Part shown: positions 1-9,499 of the stretch, piece by piece
Layout: each line of letters starts with the position of its first letter
Position numbering within the stretch: the stretch's first letter is position 1
Assembly: GCF_000814765.1 (NCBI RefSeq)
Contig: NZ_JWIC01000010.1
Coordinates: 630,001-694,000 of the forward strand
Reading direction: 5' to 3'
Source of the DNA: Pseudoalteromonas luteoviolacea
Lineage (GTDB): Bacteria > Pseudomonadota > Gammaproteobacteria > Enterobacterales > Alteromonadaceae
DNA length: 64,000 bases
The notes under the pieces: generated by a model
Databases searched by the model: none
Told to the model about the DNA's origin: nothing
What the model saw: only the letters and a program-made list of their open reading frames with translations
Position numbers and translations under genes: made by a program

Positions 1-929
1 CTTACCCTCAATACATGATGTGGGACGACCACGAAATCATGGACGGCTGGGGATCGCTCACCAAAGCGCAGCGAATAGACAAACTCAGTCACTTCTGGCA
101 AGACGATGACGACCATATCAACGCGACCATTGCACGATTGGCCTACCGAGCCGCTAAGAGAGCTTATTTGGATTATCAGCATTTGCATAACCCGGATACA
201 AATGTGTCGACCAGACACTATGATCTCGAAGATAGCCAGCAGCAATGGGACTACGGCTTTATAAAAGGCCCTATCGGTGTTTATGTACTTGATACTCGCT
301 CGCACCATGATGTGGAAAACCAAGCAGACGGCGCGCGTTTATTAGGCCCAGAGCAAATGATGCGCTTTGCACAGTGGCTTAGCGACACGGCAACCAGCGG
401 TGTGAAAGCCATCTTTATTGTCACCGCCGTCCCCGTCGTGCATTGGAATGACGCCGTAATGAATAACATGGATCTACTGTTAAAGATTTTTGGTGCCATG
501 GACGATGCCATTGATGAATGGGGCAATGACACCAACATCAAAGAGCGCAATATCATGTTAGATCATGTGTTTGAGCTATCCCATGCTAATCAAGTCCCCA
601 TCACCTTTTTAAGCGGTGATGTACACTGCGCATCGGCCTTCAAGATCTCCTCCCCGAACTTCCCCAATGCCAAGGTGATGAACATCACCTCCAGTGCTAT
701 TTCTCGCAAACCGCCCCCCAAAATGGCTGCCGTTGCCATCGATAGCAGCAAAAAGATGTATCGCTCAACCCATATCGAGATAGAAAACATATTTGAAATG
801 GCAGGTAAAAATAACTTTTTAGTGGTCGATATCTCTGAGCAAAACAATGCCTTGTCGATTATCGCCAACGTCTATTATGGCAAACCCAATGATGATGAGT
901 TGCAGAAAGAAGAGATAAGGATTATGTAA
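1..929 (+). CDS. PhoD-like metallophosphatase, 3' part (5' end outside window)
   Basis: Only the C-terminal ~308 codons are present; the frame is already open at base 3 (Y-P-Q-Y-M-M-W), so the methionine at base 15 is probably internal. The motif MMWDDHEIMDGWGS near the start is the metal-binding block of PhoD-like phosphodiesterases/alkaline phosphatases, and LSGDVHCAS (about base 610) is the later metal-ligand block. These enzymes hydrolyse phosphate mono- or diesters with a bimetal centre. The substrate and the presence of a signal peptide cannot be judged because the N-terminus is missing. No partner gene is visible downstream on this strand; the next gene is convergent. The family is fairly sure, the exact activity is not. 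Confidence 0.75.
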   Translation, partial: YPQYMMWDDHEIMDGWGSLTKAQRIDKLSHFWQDDDDHINATIARLAYRAAKRAYLDYQHLHNPDTNVSTRHYDLEDSQQQWDYGFIKGPIGVYVLDTRSHHDVENQADGARLLGPEQMMRFAQWLSDTATSGVKAIFIVTAVPVVHWNDAVMNNMDLLLKIFGAMDDAIDEWGNDTNIKERNIMLDHVFELSHANQVPITFLSGDVHCASAFKISSPNFPNAKVMNITSSAISRKPPPKMAAVAIDSSKKMYRSTHIEIENIFEMAGKNNFLVVDISEQNNALSIIANVYYGKPNDDELQKEEIRIM

Positions 930-1071
930 TGGTGGCTATTTTGAAATTAAAAGCTTTAGGAACGCAAAGGCAGTTTTAACGCGTTGCTTTGTATGACAAT
1001 AACTCGACTAGCGAGCGATATTAAAAATGGGCAATTACAGCATTGTGTCGTTGTAACTGCCCCATTAGGAA

Positions 1072-2040
1072 TTAAAGCAGCGTATTTATTGGCCAAGTTT
1101 CCACTACGCCGTCATTGGTTTCACTGATGACAACTTGCTTAGACTCATTTGCCGCGATGCTTAATACTGAAGCTCGATTTCGACCATCAACTTTATTCGC
1201 CATAAACTTTGCAATTAAGCCCCCATCTGCAACACGCCAGATCTGCACTTTTTGGTTTGGAGAAGCGGTGAGTAACCACTGATCATTGTTAATAAATGCC
1301 GACTGATTAAACTCTATGAAGTTACTAAATGTAGATAAGGACGAGCTTAATTCTTGTGCTTTTAAATCAATAAACTGACGTGCATCCACAGAGTCCAGCA
1401 CAAACGCCTTAGTTGCGTCTGCGTTTAGAGAAACATGGTTGACTCTGGTAGAGAATTTATAAGACTGTAATTCTTTGCCTGTTTGTACATCCCACAGTTT
1501 AGCAAATTTATCACTGGAGCCTGTCATCGCGGTACGTCCATCAGCGGACAGCGCCACGGTATTTACATCTAAGTCGTGTAATTTGTATAGCGCTCGGCTA
1601 TGAGTTCTGACATTGATTACTTCCGTTTTGCCGCTTCTATACCCTAACAGTAAAGTTTCACCGTCATTAGATATCGCAATATCTCTTATAATATTTTCAC
1701 CACTTGACCATACACCTAACGGCTTACCAGACTTTGCAGAAAATAGGCTGACAGACAGCCTGTTAGATATATAAAACACGCTGGCGTTTTCAGCTATTCC
1801 TGATAACTCAATATTACCCTCAGCGATACAGGGAAATACTTTTTTGTCTGAGAGGTTACTCCATAGGCAAACTTCATTTTGCCTTGCAATAATAGACAAA
1901 GCACCGTCATGAGAAAGATCAGATGATTGCACTAACCCTGAGCCATGTTGCTTTTGAGAGCTTGCTGGCGCTTCAAAGTGAGAGCCCCAAAAACAGCCCG
2001 TTAATAGTAACGAGAAGGCCATAGCGGATATTTTTTTCAT
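1072..2040 (-). CDS. WD40-repeat lipoprotein of unknown function
   Basis: About 322 residues. I chose the ATG at 2040 because it is preceded by AAAGGAA at good spacing and begins a typical lipoprotein signal (MKKISAMAFSLLLTGC, lipobox LLTGC, Cys16). The frame stays open upstream to 2223, but that extension looks non-coding. The mature part has several WD40-type blade motifs, for example VNTVALSADGRTAMTGSSDK followed by AKLWDVQTGKEL, and a later VQIWRVADG, which suggests a beta-propeller or half-propeller tethered to a membrane. WD40 proteins are usually scaffolds; no catalytic motif is visible. It stands alone, convergent with the PhoD-like gene, with non-coding repeat-containing DNA upstream. 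Confidence 0.75.
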   Translation of the reverse strand: MKKISAMAFSLLLTGCFWGSHFEAPASSQKQHGSGLVQSSDLSHDGALSIIARQNEVCLWSNLSDKKVFPCIAEGNIELSGIAENASVFYISNRLSVSLFSAKSGKPLGVWSSGENIIRDIAISNDGETLLLGYRSGKTEVINVRTHSRALYKLHDLDVNTVALSADGRTAMTGSSDKFAKLWDVQTGKELQSYKFSTRVNHVSLNADATKAFVLDSVDARQFIDLKAQELSSSLSTFSNFIEFNQSAFINNDQWLLTASPNQKVQIWRVADGGLIAKFMANKVDGRNRASVLSIAANESKQVVISETNDGVVETWPINTLL

Positions 2041-2346
2041 TTTTATATTCCTTTCAATATTAGGCGCTAAGGCCAATAATCTTGTTTCCGAATAAACGTT
2101 CACAACAGCAGATATTACTCTTGGCATAATCCAACAAATTATTTGGTTGGACAATTTGCTTTGAATCACCGTCGCAATCCACGCCCATAAAGTCGTCAAA
2201 TCGAGACTCCAAATTAGAAACACATAGAGTCAGGTCCCGCATTTTGCATGGTGATATTACATTTTTCAACGGCAGATATTTTCTCATTTCTGTTGTTCAG
2301 TAATCAAAAGGGCCAGAGTCATTGTTCACACTGACAGCTCTGTAAC

Positions 2347-2376
2347 ATGGTTTCTGACTTTCGTCAGAATGACGAG
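2347..2376. repeat. Hairpin repeat, copy 1
   Basis: A 30-base unit whose core at 2352-2369 is TTCTGAC-TTTC-GTCAGAA, a perfect 7-bp stem with a 4-base loop, followed by TGACGAG. It matches copy 2 at 2458-2487 except for one base. Architecture and size resemble the small dispersed palindromic (REP-like) elements of proteobacteria. Confidence 0.75.
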
Positions 2377-2457
2377 GGTCAGATTATGGCTGAATTTAAA
2401 ACACCAAGTAACAGAAGTCAGATTCTTTGATATGAAAGCTTCAGACAGCGCTGCAAA

Positions 2458-2487
2458 ATGGTTTCTGACTTTCGTCAGAATGATGAG
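2458..2487. repeat. Hairpin repeat, copy 2
   Basis: The same 30-base unit as at 2347-2376, with the hairpin core intact at 2463-2480 and one substitution (TGATGAG for TGACGAG). It has the same orientation, 111 bases after copy 1. Confidence 0.75.
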
Positions 2488-2522
2488 GTGCAGAGTGCAC
2501 ATAAACCTAGCGCCTCAACCGA

Positions 2523-2554
2523 ATGGGTCCTGTGACCTTAGTCAGAATGACGAG
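2523..2554. repeat. Hairpin repeat, degenerate copy 3
   Basis: A diverged copy in the same orientation: ATGGGTCC, then GTGACCTTAGTCAGAATGACGAG. The right arm GTCAGAA and the TGACGAG tail are conserved, while the left arm has decayed and the stem is imperfect. Confidence 0.55.
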
Positions 2555-2816
2555 TGATATGAAGGCTTTGCAGGCAACGCCACTTCCCTGATATGACGTC
2601 TGAAAATGAGTCATGTGCTGGCATTGATGCGGGCCAAAGCATGCAGGCACATGAATGCGCTCATCCGTACTTTTTAATATGTGTGTAAGTTGCTTATTTC
2701 ACCTTGCACAAAAGTAACCTTGCTTCGCAACGTATATTTTGCACCTATGTGCAGATACAACAAAGGGGCGAAACGATCACCCCTTTGTGACAAACTTTAT
2801 TGTCTCTACACAAAAA

Positions 2817-4004
2817 CTAGCACACCTGCCCGCACGCCCAGCCGCTTGACCATGCGTATTGGAAATTATAGCCACCTAGCCAGCCGGTGACTTCGGTGAC
2901 TTCACCGATAAAGTACAGACCTTTGGCTTTTTTCGCTTCAAAAGTTTTAGAGCTCAGCTCGTCACTATCAACACCCCCTAAGGTCACCTCTGCGGTGCGG
3001 TAACCTTCTGTACCATTCGGTTTTATTTGCCAAGCAGTTAATGTGGCAGCGATGGTATCAATCTCGCCATGGGTTAGTTGATTAGCGGGTTTATCAGGTA
3101 CGCTGTTGTCGTTAATTAATGCATCAACAAAGCGCTTTGGTAGCAGTTGACCAAGCAGGTTTTTAACTGACTTTTGGCCTTGATTTTGACGCCAGTCGTG
3201 CAGCAGCTCAGCAACGTTTGTATCAGGTAATAAGTTAATACTGACCGCCTGACCCGCTCGCCAAAAAGAAGATATTTGTAAAATGGCCGGGCCCGATAAG
3301 CCGCGGTGAGTAAAGAGAATATTTTCTCTGAATTGGGTGCCATCATCACTGGTCACTAGGCTATCGACACTGATCCCAGACAAGCCTTCAAAACGTGCTT
3401 TATCGTGGTCGTGCAAGGTAAAAGGTACTAGCGCAGCAGTTGTTGGCAATAACTTTAAACCAAACTGCTCTGCAATTTTGTAACCGATTGGTGTTGCCCC
3501 CAGCTTTGGCATGGTTAGACCGCCAGACGCGACAACCAAAGAAGTACAACTAAATGTCTGCTCTGATGTGGTGACTATATATAAGCCTTGTTCGTCACGT
3601 TCCACATTGAGTACTTCATTGCGTAAAAAGATTTCAACACCGGCCCACTCGCATTCCGTCATCAAAATATCAACAATGTCTTGCGCACTATTATCACAGA
3701 ATAGTTGCCCAAGTGTTTTGTGGTGATAATTTAAGCCATGACGGTCCACCAGCTCTATGAAATCATGCTGGCTATAACGGCTTAAACTGGATTTTACAAA
3801 GTGAGGATTAGCACACAGATAGTTTTCTGGACTGGCATTTTCATTGGTAAAATTGCAACGGCCACCACCACTAATGAGAATTTTTCTTCCCACTTTTTTA
3901 CCCATATCAACAATAGCGACCTTTCTGCCTCTGTAACCAGATTGTGCCGCACACATTAATCCGGCAGCACCTGCGCCGATAATCACCACGTCAAATTGCA
4001 ACAT
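2817..4004 (-). CDS. BaiN/HI0933-type FAD-dependent oxidoreductase
   Basis: 395 residues, the usual length for this family. The N-terminus carries a Rossmann FAD-binding motif (VVIIGAGAAGLMCA, residues ~6-19) and the family signature GRKILISGGGRCNFTN at about residues 40-55. The C-terminus has the second FAD block, with GLYFIGEVTEVTGWLGGYN. These are flavoproteins of the HI0933/YhiN/BaiN group; the clostridial BaiN acts on bile acids, but the role in marine bacteria is unknown, so only the cofactor and class are claimed. The gene is single. The 366-base AT-rich stretch upstream separates it from the divergent protease gene. Confidence 0.88.
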   Translation of the reverse strand: MLQFDVVIIGAGAAGLMCAAQSGYRGRKVAIVDMGKKVGRKILISGGGRCNFTNENASPENYLCANPHFVKSSLSRYSQHDFIELVDRHGLNYHHKTLGQLFCDNSAQDIVDILMTECEWAGVEIFLRNEVLNVERDEQGLYIVTTSEQTFSCTSLVVASGGLTMPKLGATPIGYKIAEQFGLKLLPTTAALVPFTLHDHDKARFEGLSGISVDSLVTSDDGTQFRENILFTHRGLSGPAILQISSFWRAGQAVSINLLPDTNVAELLHDWRQNQGQKSVKNLLGQLLPKRFVDALINDNSVPDKPANQLTHGEIDTIAATLTAWQIKPNGTEGYRTAEVTLGGVDSDELSSKTFEAKKAKGLYFIGEVTEVTGWLGGYNFQYAWSSGWACGQVC

Positions 4005-4370
4005 TGTATACTCTGAAACGAAAAACTTATGCCGTAATTATAACTTTTTTTAAGCTTAAGTGGGAGTTTATAGTTCAAAACACAACCAAAAAAGCATATT
4101 TCTATCACTTTTTAGAATATGAGATAAATCATTTACAATCTTTTACAAAGTCAAATAGTTTATTCTTTGAGCAAGAATATTTTGATAAACTTTAATAAAA
4201 ACATAATGATAATGAAATAATAAAGACTTTTATCCATCCCCTTATAACCAAATGAATAGTGTAAATAACAAAACAATACTTTCACACCAATCACAACAAG
4301 TTTACGTTTGTTAACCACTTGGCTCAGAGAGGTTGCCAAGAAAAACAACAAGTAAAACAAGGGTAAAAAA
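4005..4370. other. AT-rich divergent promoter region
   Basis: A 366-base AT-rich stretch between the flavoprotein gene and the secreted protease gene. The only structure I can point to is a small inverted repeat, CTTGGC/GCCAAG (4318-4340), in the probable leader of the protease mRNA. Short open frames here look like chance. Confidence 0.45.
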
Positions 4371-6503
4371 ATGACAACAGGAAATTTTAAATTAGCAGCA
4401 ATATCAATGGCTGTTACAGGATTACTTTCAGCTAACGCAGCAATGGCAATGCCACAAAATGTTAACGTACAAGCTGAAGCATTTGCTCAAGCAGTACCAA
4501 GCCAAGCACAACTTGCTCAAAAACTAGAATCACAAAGCGGTTTTGGTACTCAGTTCATCATCAAATATAAAAATAACAACAATGACATCATGTCACTTGC
4601 AAGTGCAGATATGTCTCCAACGATGATGAATACACGTGCTCGCAGTTTCGTAAAAGGCTTCAACAGCAAACGTGCAGCAGCCAAAGCGCAGTACGTTCGT
4701 CCGATGGCGCTTTCAAACCACCACGTAATGCGTGCTGATAAAAAGCTTAGCGCTGCTGAAACACAAAGATTCATGCAGGACATGCTGGCATCAGGCAACG
4801 TTGAGCACATTGAAGTTGACCAAATGCTACAACCATTTGCGACACCAAATGATCCTAGCTACAGCTCACAGTGGCACTACTTTGAAGCTGCGGGCGGTAT
4901 TAACGCACCTGCAGCATGGGATAAAGCAACAGGTAGTGGTGTAGTAGTCGCTGTACTAGATACAGGTTACCGTCCGCACGCTGACTTAAACCCAAATATC
5001 CTGCAAGGTTATGACATGATCTCTAACCTTTCGGTCGCGAACGATGGCGGTGGCCGCGATAGCGATGCACGTGACCCGGGTGATGCAGTCACAGCAAACG
5101 AATGTGGTTACACTCACAGCGCACGTAGCTCAAGCTGGCACGGTACTCACGTAGCAGGTACTGTTGCTGCAGTAACGAATAACGGTGAAGGTGTTGCCGG
5201 TGTTGCTTATGACTCTAAAGTTGTACCTGTACGTGTACTTGGTAAATGTGGTGGTTTAACGTCTGATATCGCAGATGGCATCATCTGGGCATCAGGTGGT
5301 TCAGTATCAGGTGTACCAGCAAACGCAAACCCAGCAGATGTTATCAACATGAGTTTAGGTGGCAGCGGTGCATGTAGCTCAACAACACAAAATGCGATTA
5401 ACCAAGCACGTGCGAACGGCACTGTGGTTGTTATCGCGGCAGGTAACGACAACGACAACGCAAACAACTACAACCCAGGTAACTGTTCTGGCGTAGTTAA
5501 CGTTGCATCTGTTGGTCGTAACGGTGGTCGTGCATACTACTCGAACTACGGTACTTCAATTGATGTTGCCGCACCGGGTGGCGCACAGAGCTTTGCTAAT
5601 GACCCTGAAGGTATCCTTTCTACTTACAACTCAGGTAGCAACACACCTGTGAGCGATAGCTATAGCTACTCTCAAGGTACATCAATGGCAGCACCGCATG
5701 TTGCAGGTATCGCGGCACTTATCAAACAAGCAAAACCAACAGCGACACCAGACGAAATCGAATCCATCCTAAAAAATACGACGCGTAGCTTCCCAGCAAC
5801 ATGTACTAATTGTGGTACTGGTATTGTTGATGCGAGCGCGGCAGTTGATATGGCACTTGGCAACGACAACACAAACCCTGGTGACAACGTATTAGTTGAT
5901 GGTGAAGCGAAAACGGGCCTAAGTGGTGCAAAAGATGCTGAAGCTTTCTTTACTTTCGAAACACCAGCTGGCGCAAGCAAAGTGACTTTCACAATGAGCG
6001 GTGGTACAGGTGATGCTGACCTTTATGTCAGAGCGGGTGCAAAGCCAACAACAGCAACTTATGACTGCCGTCCGTATGAAGGTGGTAACAACGAAGTGTG
6101 TACTATCGATAACGCATCTGGCACATATCACGTGATGATGCGCGGTTATTCGGCTTATAGCGGTGTCAGCCTTGTTGCGAATGCAGAGAGCACAGGTACA
6201 CAACCAGGTGGTATCACTGAAACAAACCTATCTGCATCAACAGGTAACTGGAGTCGTCACCAAGTCACTGTTCCAGCTGGCATGTCGAGCCTAACGGTTA
6301 AAATCTCTGGTGGTTCAGGTGATGCTGACCTTTATGTAAACCCAGGTAGTGCACCTTCGACGTCTACTTACCAGTGTCGTCCATATGAAGGTGGTAACGC
6401 TGAGACCTGTACCATCACCAACCCAGCTGCTGGCGTTTGGCATATTGGTCTGCGTGCATACCGTACTTTCTCTGGTGTAACACTAGACGCACAGTACAAA
6501 TAA
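4371..6503 (+). CDS. Secreted subtilisin-family serine protease with two PPC domains
   Basis: 710 residues. A signal peptide ends near AMAM (residues ~24-27) and is followed by an I9-like propeptide (FIIKYK, ~62-150). The S8 peptidase domain spans about 160-495, with catalytic Asp197 (AVLDTGY), His257 (HGTHVAG), oxyanion Asn359 (AAGND) and Ser438 (GTSMAAPHVAG). Two C-terminal PPC domains follow (~505-605 and ~615-710), each with GDADLYV and CRPYEGGN motifs; such domains are often cleaved off after export. Many cysteines suggest disulfides outside the cell. The start is supported by AAGGG seven bases upstream. Expected role: an extracellular protease that degrades protein for nutrition. It is a single gene with its own terminator. 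Confidence 0.93.
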   Translation: MTTGNFKLAAISMAVTGLLSANAAMAMPQNVNVQAEAFAQAVPSQAQLAQKLESQSGFGTQFIIKYKNNNNDIMSLASADMSPTMMNTRARSFVKGFNSKRAAAKAQYVRPMALSNHHVMRADKKLSAAETQRFMQDMLASGNVEHIEVDQMLQPFATPNDPSYSSQWHYFEAAGGINAPAAWDKATGSGVVVAVLDTGYRPHADLNPNILQGYDMISNLSVANDGGGRDSDARDPGDAVTANECGYTHSARSSSWHGTHVAGTVAAVTNNGEGVAGVAYDSKVVPVRVLGKCGGLTSDIADGIIWASGGSVSGVPANANPADVINMSLGGSGACSSTTQNAINQARANGTVVVIAAGNDNDNANNYNPGNCSGVVNVASVGRNGGRAYYSNYGTSIDVAAPGGAQSFANDPEGILSTYNSGSNTPVSDSYSYSQGTSMAAPHVAGIAALIKQAKPTATPDEIESILKNTTRSFPATCTNCGTGIVDASAAVDMALGNDNTNPGDNVLVDGEAKTGLSGAKDAEAFFTFETPAGASKVTFTMSGGTGDADLYVRAGAKPTTATYDCRPYEGGNNEVCTIDNASGTYHVMMRGYSAYSGVSLVANAESTGTQPGGITETNLSASTGNWSRHQVTVPAGMSSLTVKISGGSGDADLYVNPGSAPSTSTYQCRPYEGGNAETCTITNPAAGVWHIGLRAYRTFSGVTLDAQYK

Positions 6504-6529
6504 TCCCTAGTTCTTAATGTAACAACACA

Positions 6530-6554
6530 AAGCCGGAGTGATTCCGGCTTTTTT
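6530..6554 (+). terminator. Intrinsic terminator of the protease gene
   Basis: An 8-bp stem AAGCCGGA/TCCGGCTT with a short loop, followed by a run of T, 27 bases after the stop codon. Confidence 0.85.
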
Positions 6555-6583
6555 AAATCCCGCGTCAACGACATTAAGACAAT

Positions 6584-6613
6584 AAAAAAGCCAAACATAC
6601 GTTTGGCTTTTTG
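6584..6613. terminator. Bidirectional terminator
   Basis: The hairpin AAGCCAAAC-ATAC-GTTTGGCTT is flanked by A-runs on the left and T-runs on the right. It can terminate the convergent chemoreceptor gene on the minus strand and back up the protease terminator. Confidence 0.8.
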
Positions 6614-6639
6614 CTTACTCTCACGTTAATCAAGACACA

Positions 6640-8565
6640 TTACGACAGCCCTAAGCTGGCTCTGATCTGTGCCATCTGCTGCTCCAAACGATGTTGGATC
6701 TCGCTGATCTGTTGGTTTGATCCATTCACCTGCGCTTTCATTGTGGCCATAGAACTACTAAAACTGTCTACCAATTCAGTTTGTTGATTACTCAGTGCCA
6801 TCGCATCAGCGGCGACTTGGCTGGCACCTTGTGCACGCTCCGCAACGCCTTCTGAGTTACGCTTTAACTCTTGCGCATGTTCAGTTTGCTGCTGCGCCTC
6901 TTGCGCCAGTGCACTGATTTGATTCGACACCTTGCTAGAATTATCACTTAAAATATTAAGCTGCGCATTGATGTCTGTGAGCGAGTCCTGCGTTTGACGG
7001 GCCAGCTTTCTCACTTCATCAGCCACCACCGCAAACCCTCGGCCGTGCTCACCGGCACGCGCAGACTCAATGGCCGCATTCAGTGCCAATAAGTTAGTTT
7101 GCTCAGCAATAGTGTGGATCATCTCTATCACCTTGCCGACATCTTCAACCCCAACGAGCAATTCATTGAGACTCACCAGTCCTTGATCCACACGGCTTTG
7201 AGTACTTGAGCTGGCCTTGAGCATAGACTCTGCAAAGCCGACACTTTGCGTCATCGCATTAAATGTATCGCTGGCGTTATCAGCCACTTGCTGATTGATA
7301 TTACTGGCTTCAAAGCCGATTGATTTGATCTCATCCAACTGATGCTGGTTATGCGCTACCTGCTCAGAGGTGTGCTCTGACTGCTGACTAATACTGGCGA
7401 GGTTTTGATTCATATCCTGCATAAAGTCGTTGATCACTTGCAGCATTTGCTCACGTTCTTGGGCTTCAATGCGCTGCCTTTCAATCAGTTGATTAAAGTA
7501 CTGCGCGATTTCACCGACTTCAGTATTGGCACGCTTACATTTAATCTGTTTCAGTTCATTGCTTTCAATTAAAAAAGCAAAGCCATCTCGTAAGTTGCGC
7601 AGCGGCGTCAGCACTTGACTAAATTGCACCCAGTACACGCCGACAGCCAACAATACAAGTAAGCCAATGGCAGCACCAAAAATAGTAAATACCTGAGATT
7701 TAAGTTCTGTTTGACGGCGCTTTAATTGCTCGCCTGCATCTAACATCAGTGCCGATAGTTGCTTAATATCATCACGTAATGCCGTGATCCCCTGCTGTCG
7801 CTGCTGTGCCTGACGTAATGTATTTTCTAAGTCACGGCTAAAACGATTTGGCCAGCTGTTTAATTCAGATTTAATTTCTTGCGCTAAGTCTTCAGGCTCT
7901 TCACCTAAAAAGAGTTCATCCTCATCTACCTCTGTCATCACACCCAAATCATCTAGTCGACCGATTTGCGACGCTAAAGTTTGTAGTCGGCTCAGCGATG
8001 TGTGTAGGCTTTGCTGTGTTGCTTGGTCGTAGTGCAGGACTAACTGGTAGGTATATATACTTAAATTCGTGGTTTCAAAATAATAATCAGAAGCTAAGGA
8101 GTAATACTCCTCACTCAGTGCATGACCTTGCGCCTGCGCAACATAGTTCATCAATGACGACGCAGAACCCGCCATTTGACGCAATGCATTGTCGAGCAGC
8201 GCTAATTCATTCCCTGATAATTTACCAAGCGCTCGATACTTACCCTGAATATCACTATTAATGACATCAAGCTGCTTTTCCATATCCGTCATAACATCAC
8301 TGGACATGGTTGCTAAGTGCTGGTTTTTAATGGTATTGATCTGCTCACTGGCCTGATTTAAGTACTGACTATCACCTGAGCTCAAGTAATCTTCCACAGT
8401 GCCAGCCAAATCAATCAAAACCGTATTTTTAAGCTGTGTATATGCGCTATCTTGCTGATCTAATTTACTAAAGACCTGGCTTGCCCACAATAAAGTCGCT
8501 GCAAGAATAAGACTGGCAATGGCTAACAACACCGCCAGCAGCCGGGTAAAAGATGAAACACGCAT
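6640..8565 (-). CDS. Methyl-accepting chemotaxis protein
   Basis: 641 residues. TM1 is at ~8-30 and a large, mostly helical periplasmic sensor domain spans ~36-288. TM2 is at ~292-312 (IGLLVLLAVGVYWV) and is followed by HAMP (~313-366) and a cytoplasmic signalling domain. The conserved hairpin tip, EQTNLLALNAAIESARAG then GRGFAVVADEVRKLA, lies at ~485-512. The protein couples ligand sensing to CheA/CheW and flagellar (or pilus) motility. The ligand is unknown; the sensor part is Gln/Asp-rich and coiled-coil-like. The C-terminus has no CheR/CheB tether pentapeptide that I can see. Single gene. Confidence 0.93.
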   Translation of the reverse strand: MRVSSFTRLLAVLLAIASLILAATLLWASQVFSKLDQQDSAYTQLKNTVLIDLAGTVEDYLSSGDSQYLNQASEQINTIKNQHLATMSSDVMTDMEKQLDVINSDIQGKYRALGKLSGNELALLDNALRQMAGSASSLMNYVAQAQGHALSEEYYSLASDYYFETTNLSIYTYQLVLHYDQATQQSLHTSLSRLQTLASQIGRLDDLGVMTEVDEDELFLGEEPEDLAQEIKSELNSWPNRFSRDLENTLRQAQQRQQGITALRDDIKQLSALMLDAGEQLKRRQTELKSQVFTIFGAAIGLLVLLAVGVYWVQFSQVLTPLRNLRDGFAFLIESNELKQIKCKRANTEVGEIAQYFNQLIERQRIEAQEREQMLQVINDFMQDMNQNLASISQQSEHTSEQVAHNQHQLDEIKSIGFEASNINQQVADNASDTFNAMTQSVGFAESMLKASSSTQSRVDQGLVSLNELLVGVEDVGKVIEMIHTIAEQTNLLALNAAIESARAGEHGRGFAVVADEVRKLARQTQDSLTDINAQLNILSDNSSKVSNQISALAQEAQQQTEHAQELKRNSEGVAERAQGASQVAADAMALSNQQTELVDSFSSSMATMKAQVNGSNQQISEIQHRLEQQMAQIRASLGLS

Positions 8566-8731
8566 ATGTACTACAATCCCAAAAAGTGAATTTCGGGCTC
8601 AGAGTATTAACCTTTTATGACATTTTGATGTAAGTTGTTCACCAAACAACCAATCTCACAGAAAAGCATACTTTTTTAGTATTCTTTTTGTGTACAAATC
8701 CTCAACAACATATAGGCTAACGTGCTGGTGC

Positions 8732-9499
8732 TTATTTCATCGCCGCATTCACATAGACATCAAAACGATTCTTTTTGGTGGTAATTTGCATGCTCGGTGT
8801 CTGAGTGTCTAAAAACGGTGCGTAGTCCGGACGTTTAACCACAACCCGTTTGGTAGCCAGTTGAGTCGCAAAAGGCAGTAAGGCATCAGCGTCGTTATCC
8901 GCGCCGACTAAGGATTGAAATACACGCATTTCTTTTTTGACCTGCGCGGACTTTTCTCGGTGTGGAAACATAGGGTCGAGATACACGACATCTGGACGAC
9001 TCGACTCATCTTGCATTGCTTGCTCCAGCAGCGCATGGCTTGAGCCAAAAGCGATTTGCATATTCTCTTGCATCCAGCTACCGATTTCTGCGTCTTGATA
9101 TGCGCGCTGTAAACCATCATATAAAAGCGCTGCGACCACAGGGTGTCTTTCATGCATCAAAACTTTGCACCCCAATGATGCCAATACAAATGCATCGCGA
9201 CCAAGACCAGCGGTTGCATCCAACACCACAGGTGTGACCCCTTTATTCAGCCCAACCGCTTTAGCAATAGCTTGACCTTTGCCGCCACCAAACTTGCGCC
9301 GATGGGCGCTGGCCCCAGTGACAAAATCGACGCGAATAGCCCCAAGCTTTGGCTCATCTTTTTTGAATAGCGCCAACCCCGCTTCGTCATAAACCAAACG
9401 AAACTCCTCATCAAGTGCTTGGTGTTTATCTAGCTCAAAGCGTTTTGTTAACTCATCTAAATAAGAACGGTTTTCTTCAAATGGCGTGTGAATATACAA
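8732..9499 (-). CDS. rsmJ: 16S rRNA (guanine1516-N2)-methyltransferase RsmJ
   Basis: 255 residues, a typical RsmJ length. The SAM-binding motif LDATAGLGRDAF is at ~92-104 and the DPMFP catalytic motif at ~173-178 (VYLDPMFPHREKSA), both characteristic of RsmJ (YhiQ), which methylates G1516 of 16S rRNA. The start is a TTG at 9499: AGGAG lies seven bases upstream and no ATG is in frame nearby. The ribosome binding site sits in the loop of an inverted repeat (9500-9528, listed separately). Single gene. Confidence 0.9.
   Translation of the reverse strand: MYIHTPFEENRSYLDELTKRFELDKHQALDEEFRLVYDEAGLALFKKDEPKLGAIRVDFVTGASAHRRKFGGGKGQAIAKAVGLNKGVTPVVLDATAGLGRDAFVLASLGCKVLMHERHPVVAALLYDGLQRAYQDAEIGSWMQENMQIAFGSSHALLEQAMQDESSRPDVVYLDPMFPHREKSAQVKKEMRVFQSLVGADNDADALLPFATQLATKRVVVKRPDYAPFLDTQTPSMQITTKKNRFDVYVNAAMK

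Larger units (their letters stand above)
2041..2816. other. Long non-coding stretch with hairpin repeats
   Basis: About 775 bases without a convincing gene. Short open frames on both strands lack ribosome binding sites and protein-like composition. The stretch contains three copies of a TTCTGAC/GTCAGAA hairpin repeat (2347-2554), listed separately. The rest shows no recognisable tRNA, sRNA or transposase. Confidence 0.6.

Noticed and set aside
2060..2287. Open frame upstream of the WD40 lipoprotein as a transposase remnant
   Set aside because: A short match-like feel (MRDLTLCV) is not enough; no catalytic motifs or terminal repeats are visible.
2531..2542. ACCTTAGT inside repeat copy 3 as a CrbR site
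   Set aside because: It arises from decay of the hairpin repeat and is not in a promoter of an acetate gene.
4004..4360. Two small frames on opposite strands before the protease
   Set aside because: The AT-rich, low-complexity sequence gives chance frames; neither has a ribosome binding site.
5207..6203. Long frames antisense to the protease gene
   Set aside because: They are codon-bias shadows of a strongly coding region and have no start signals.
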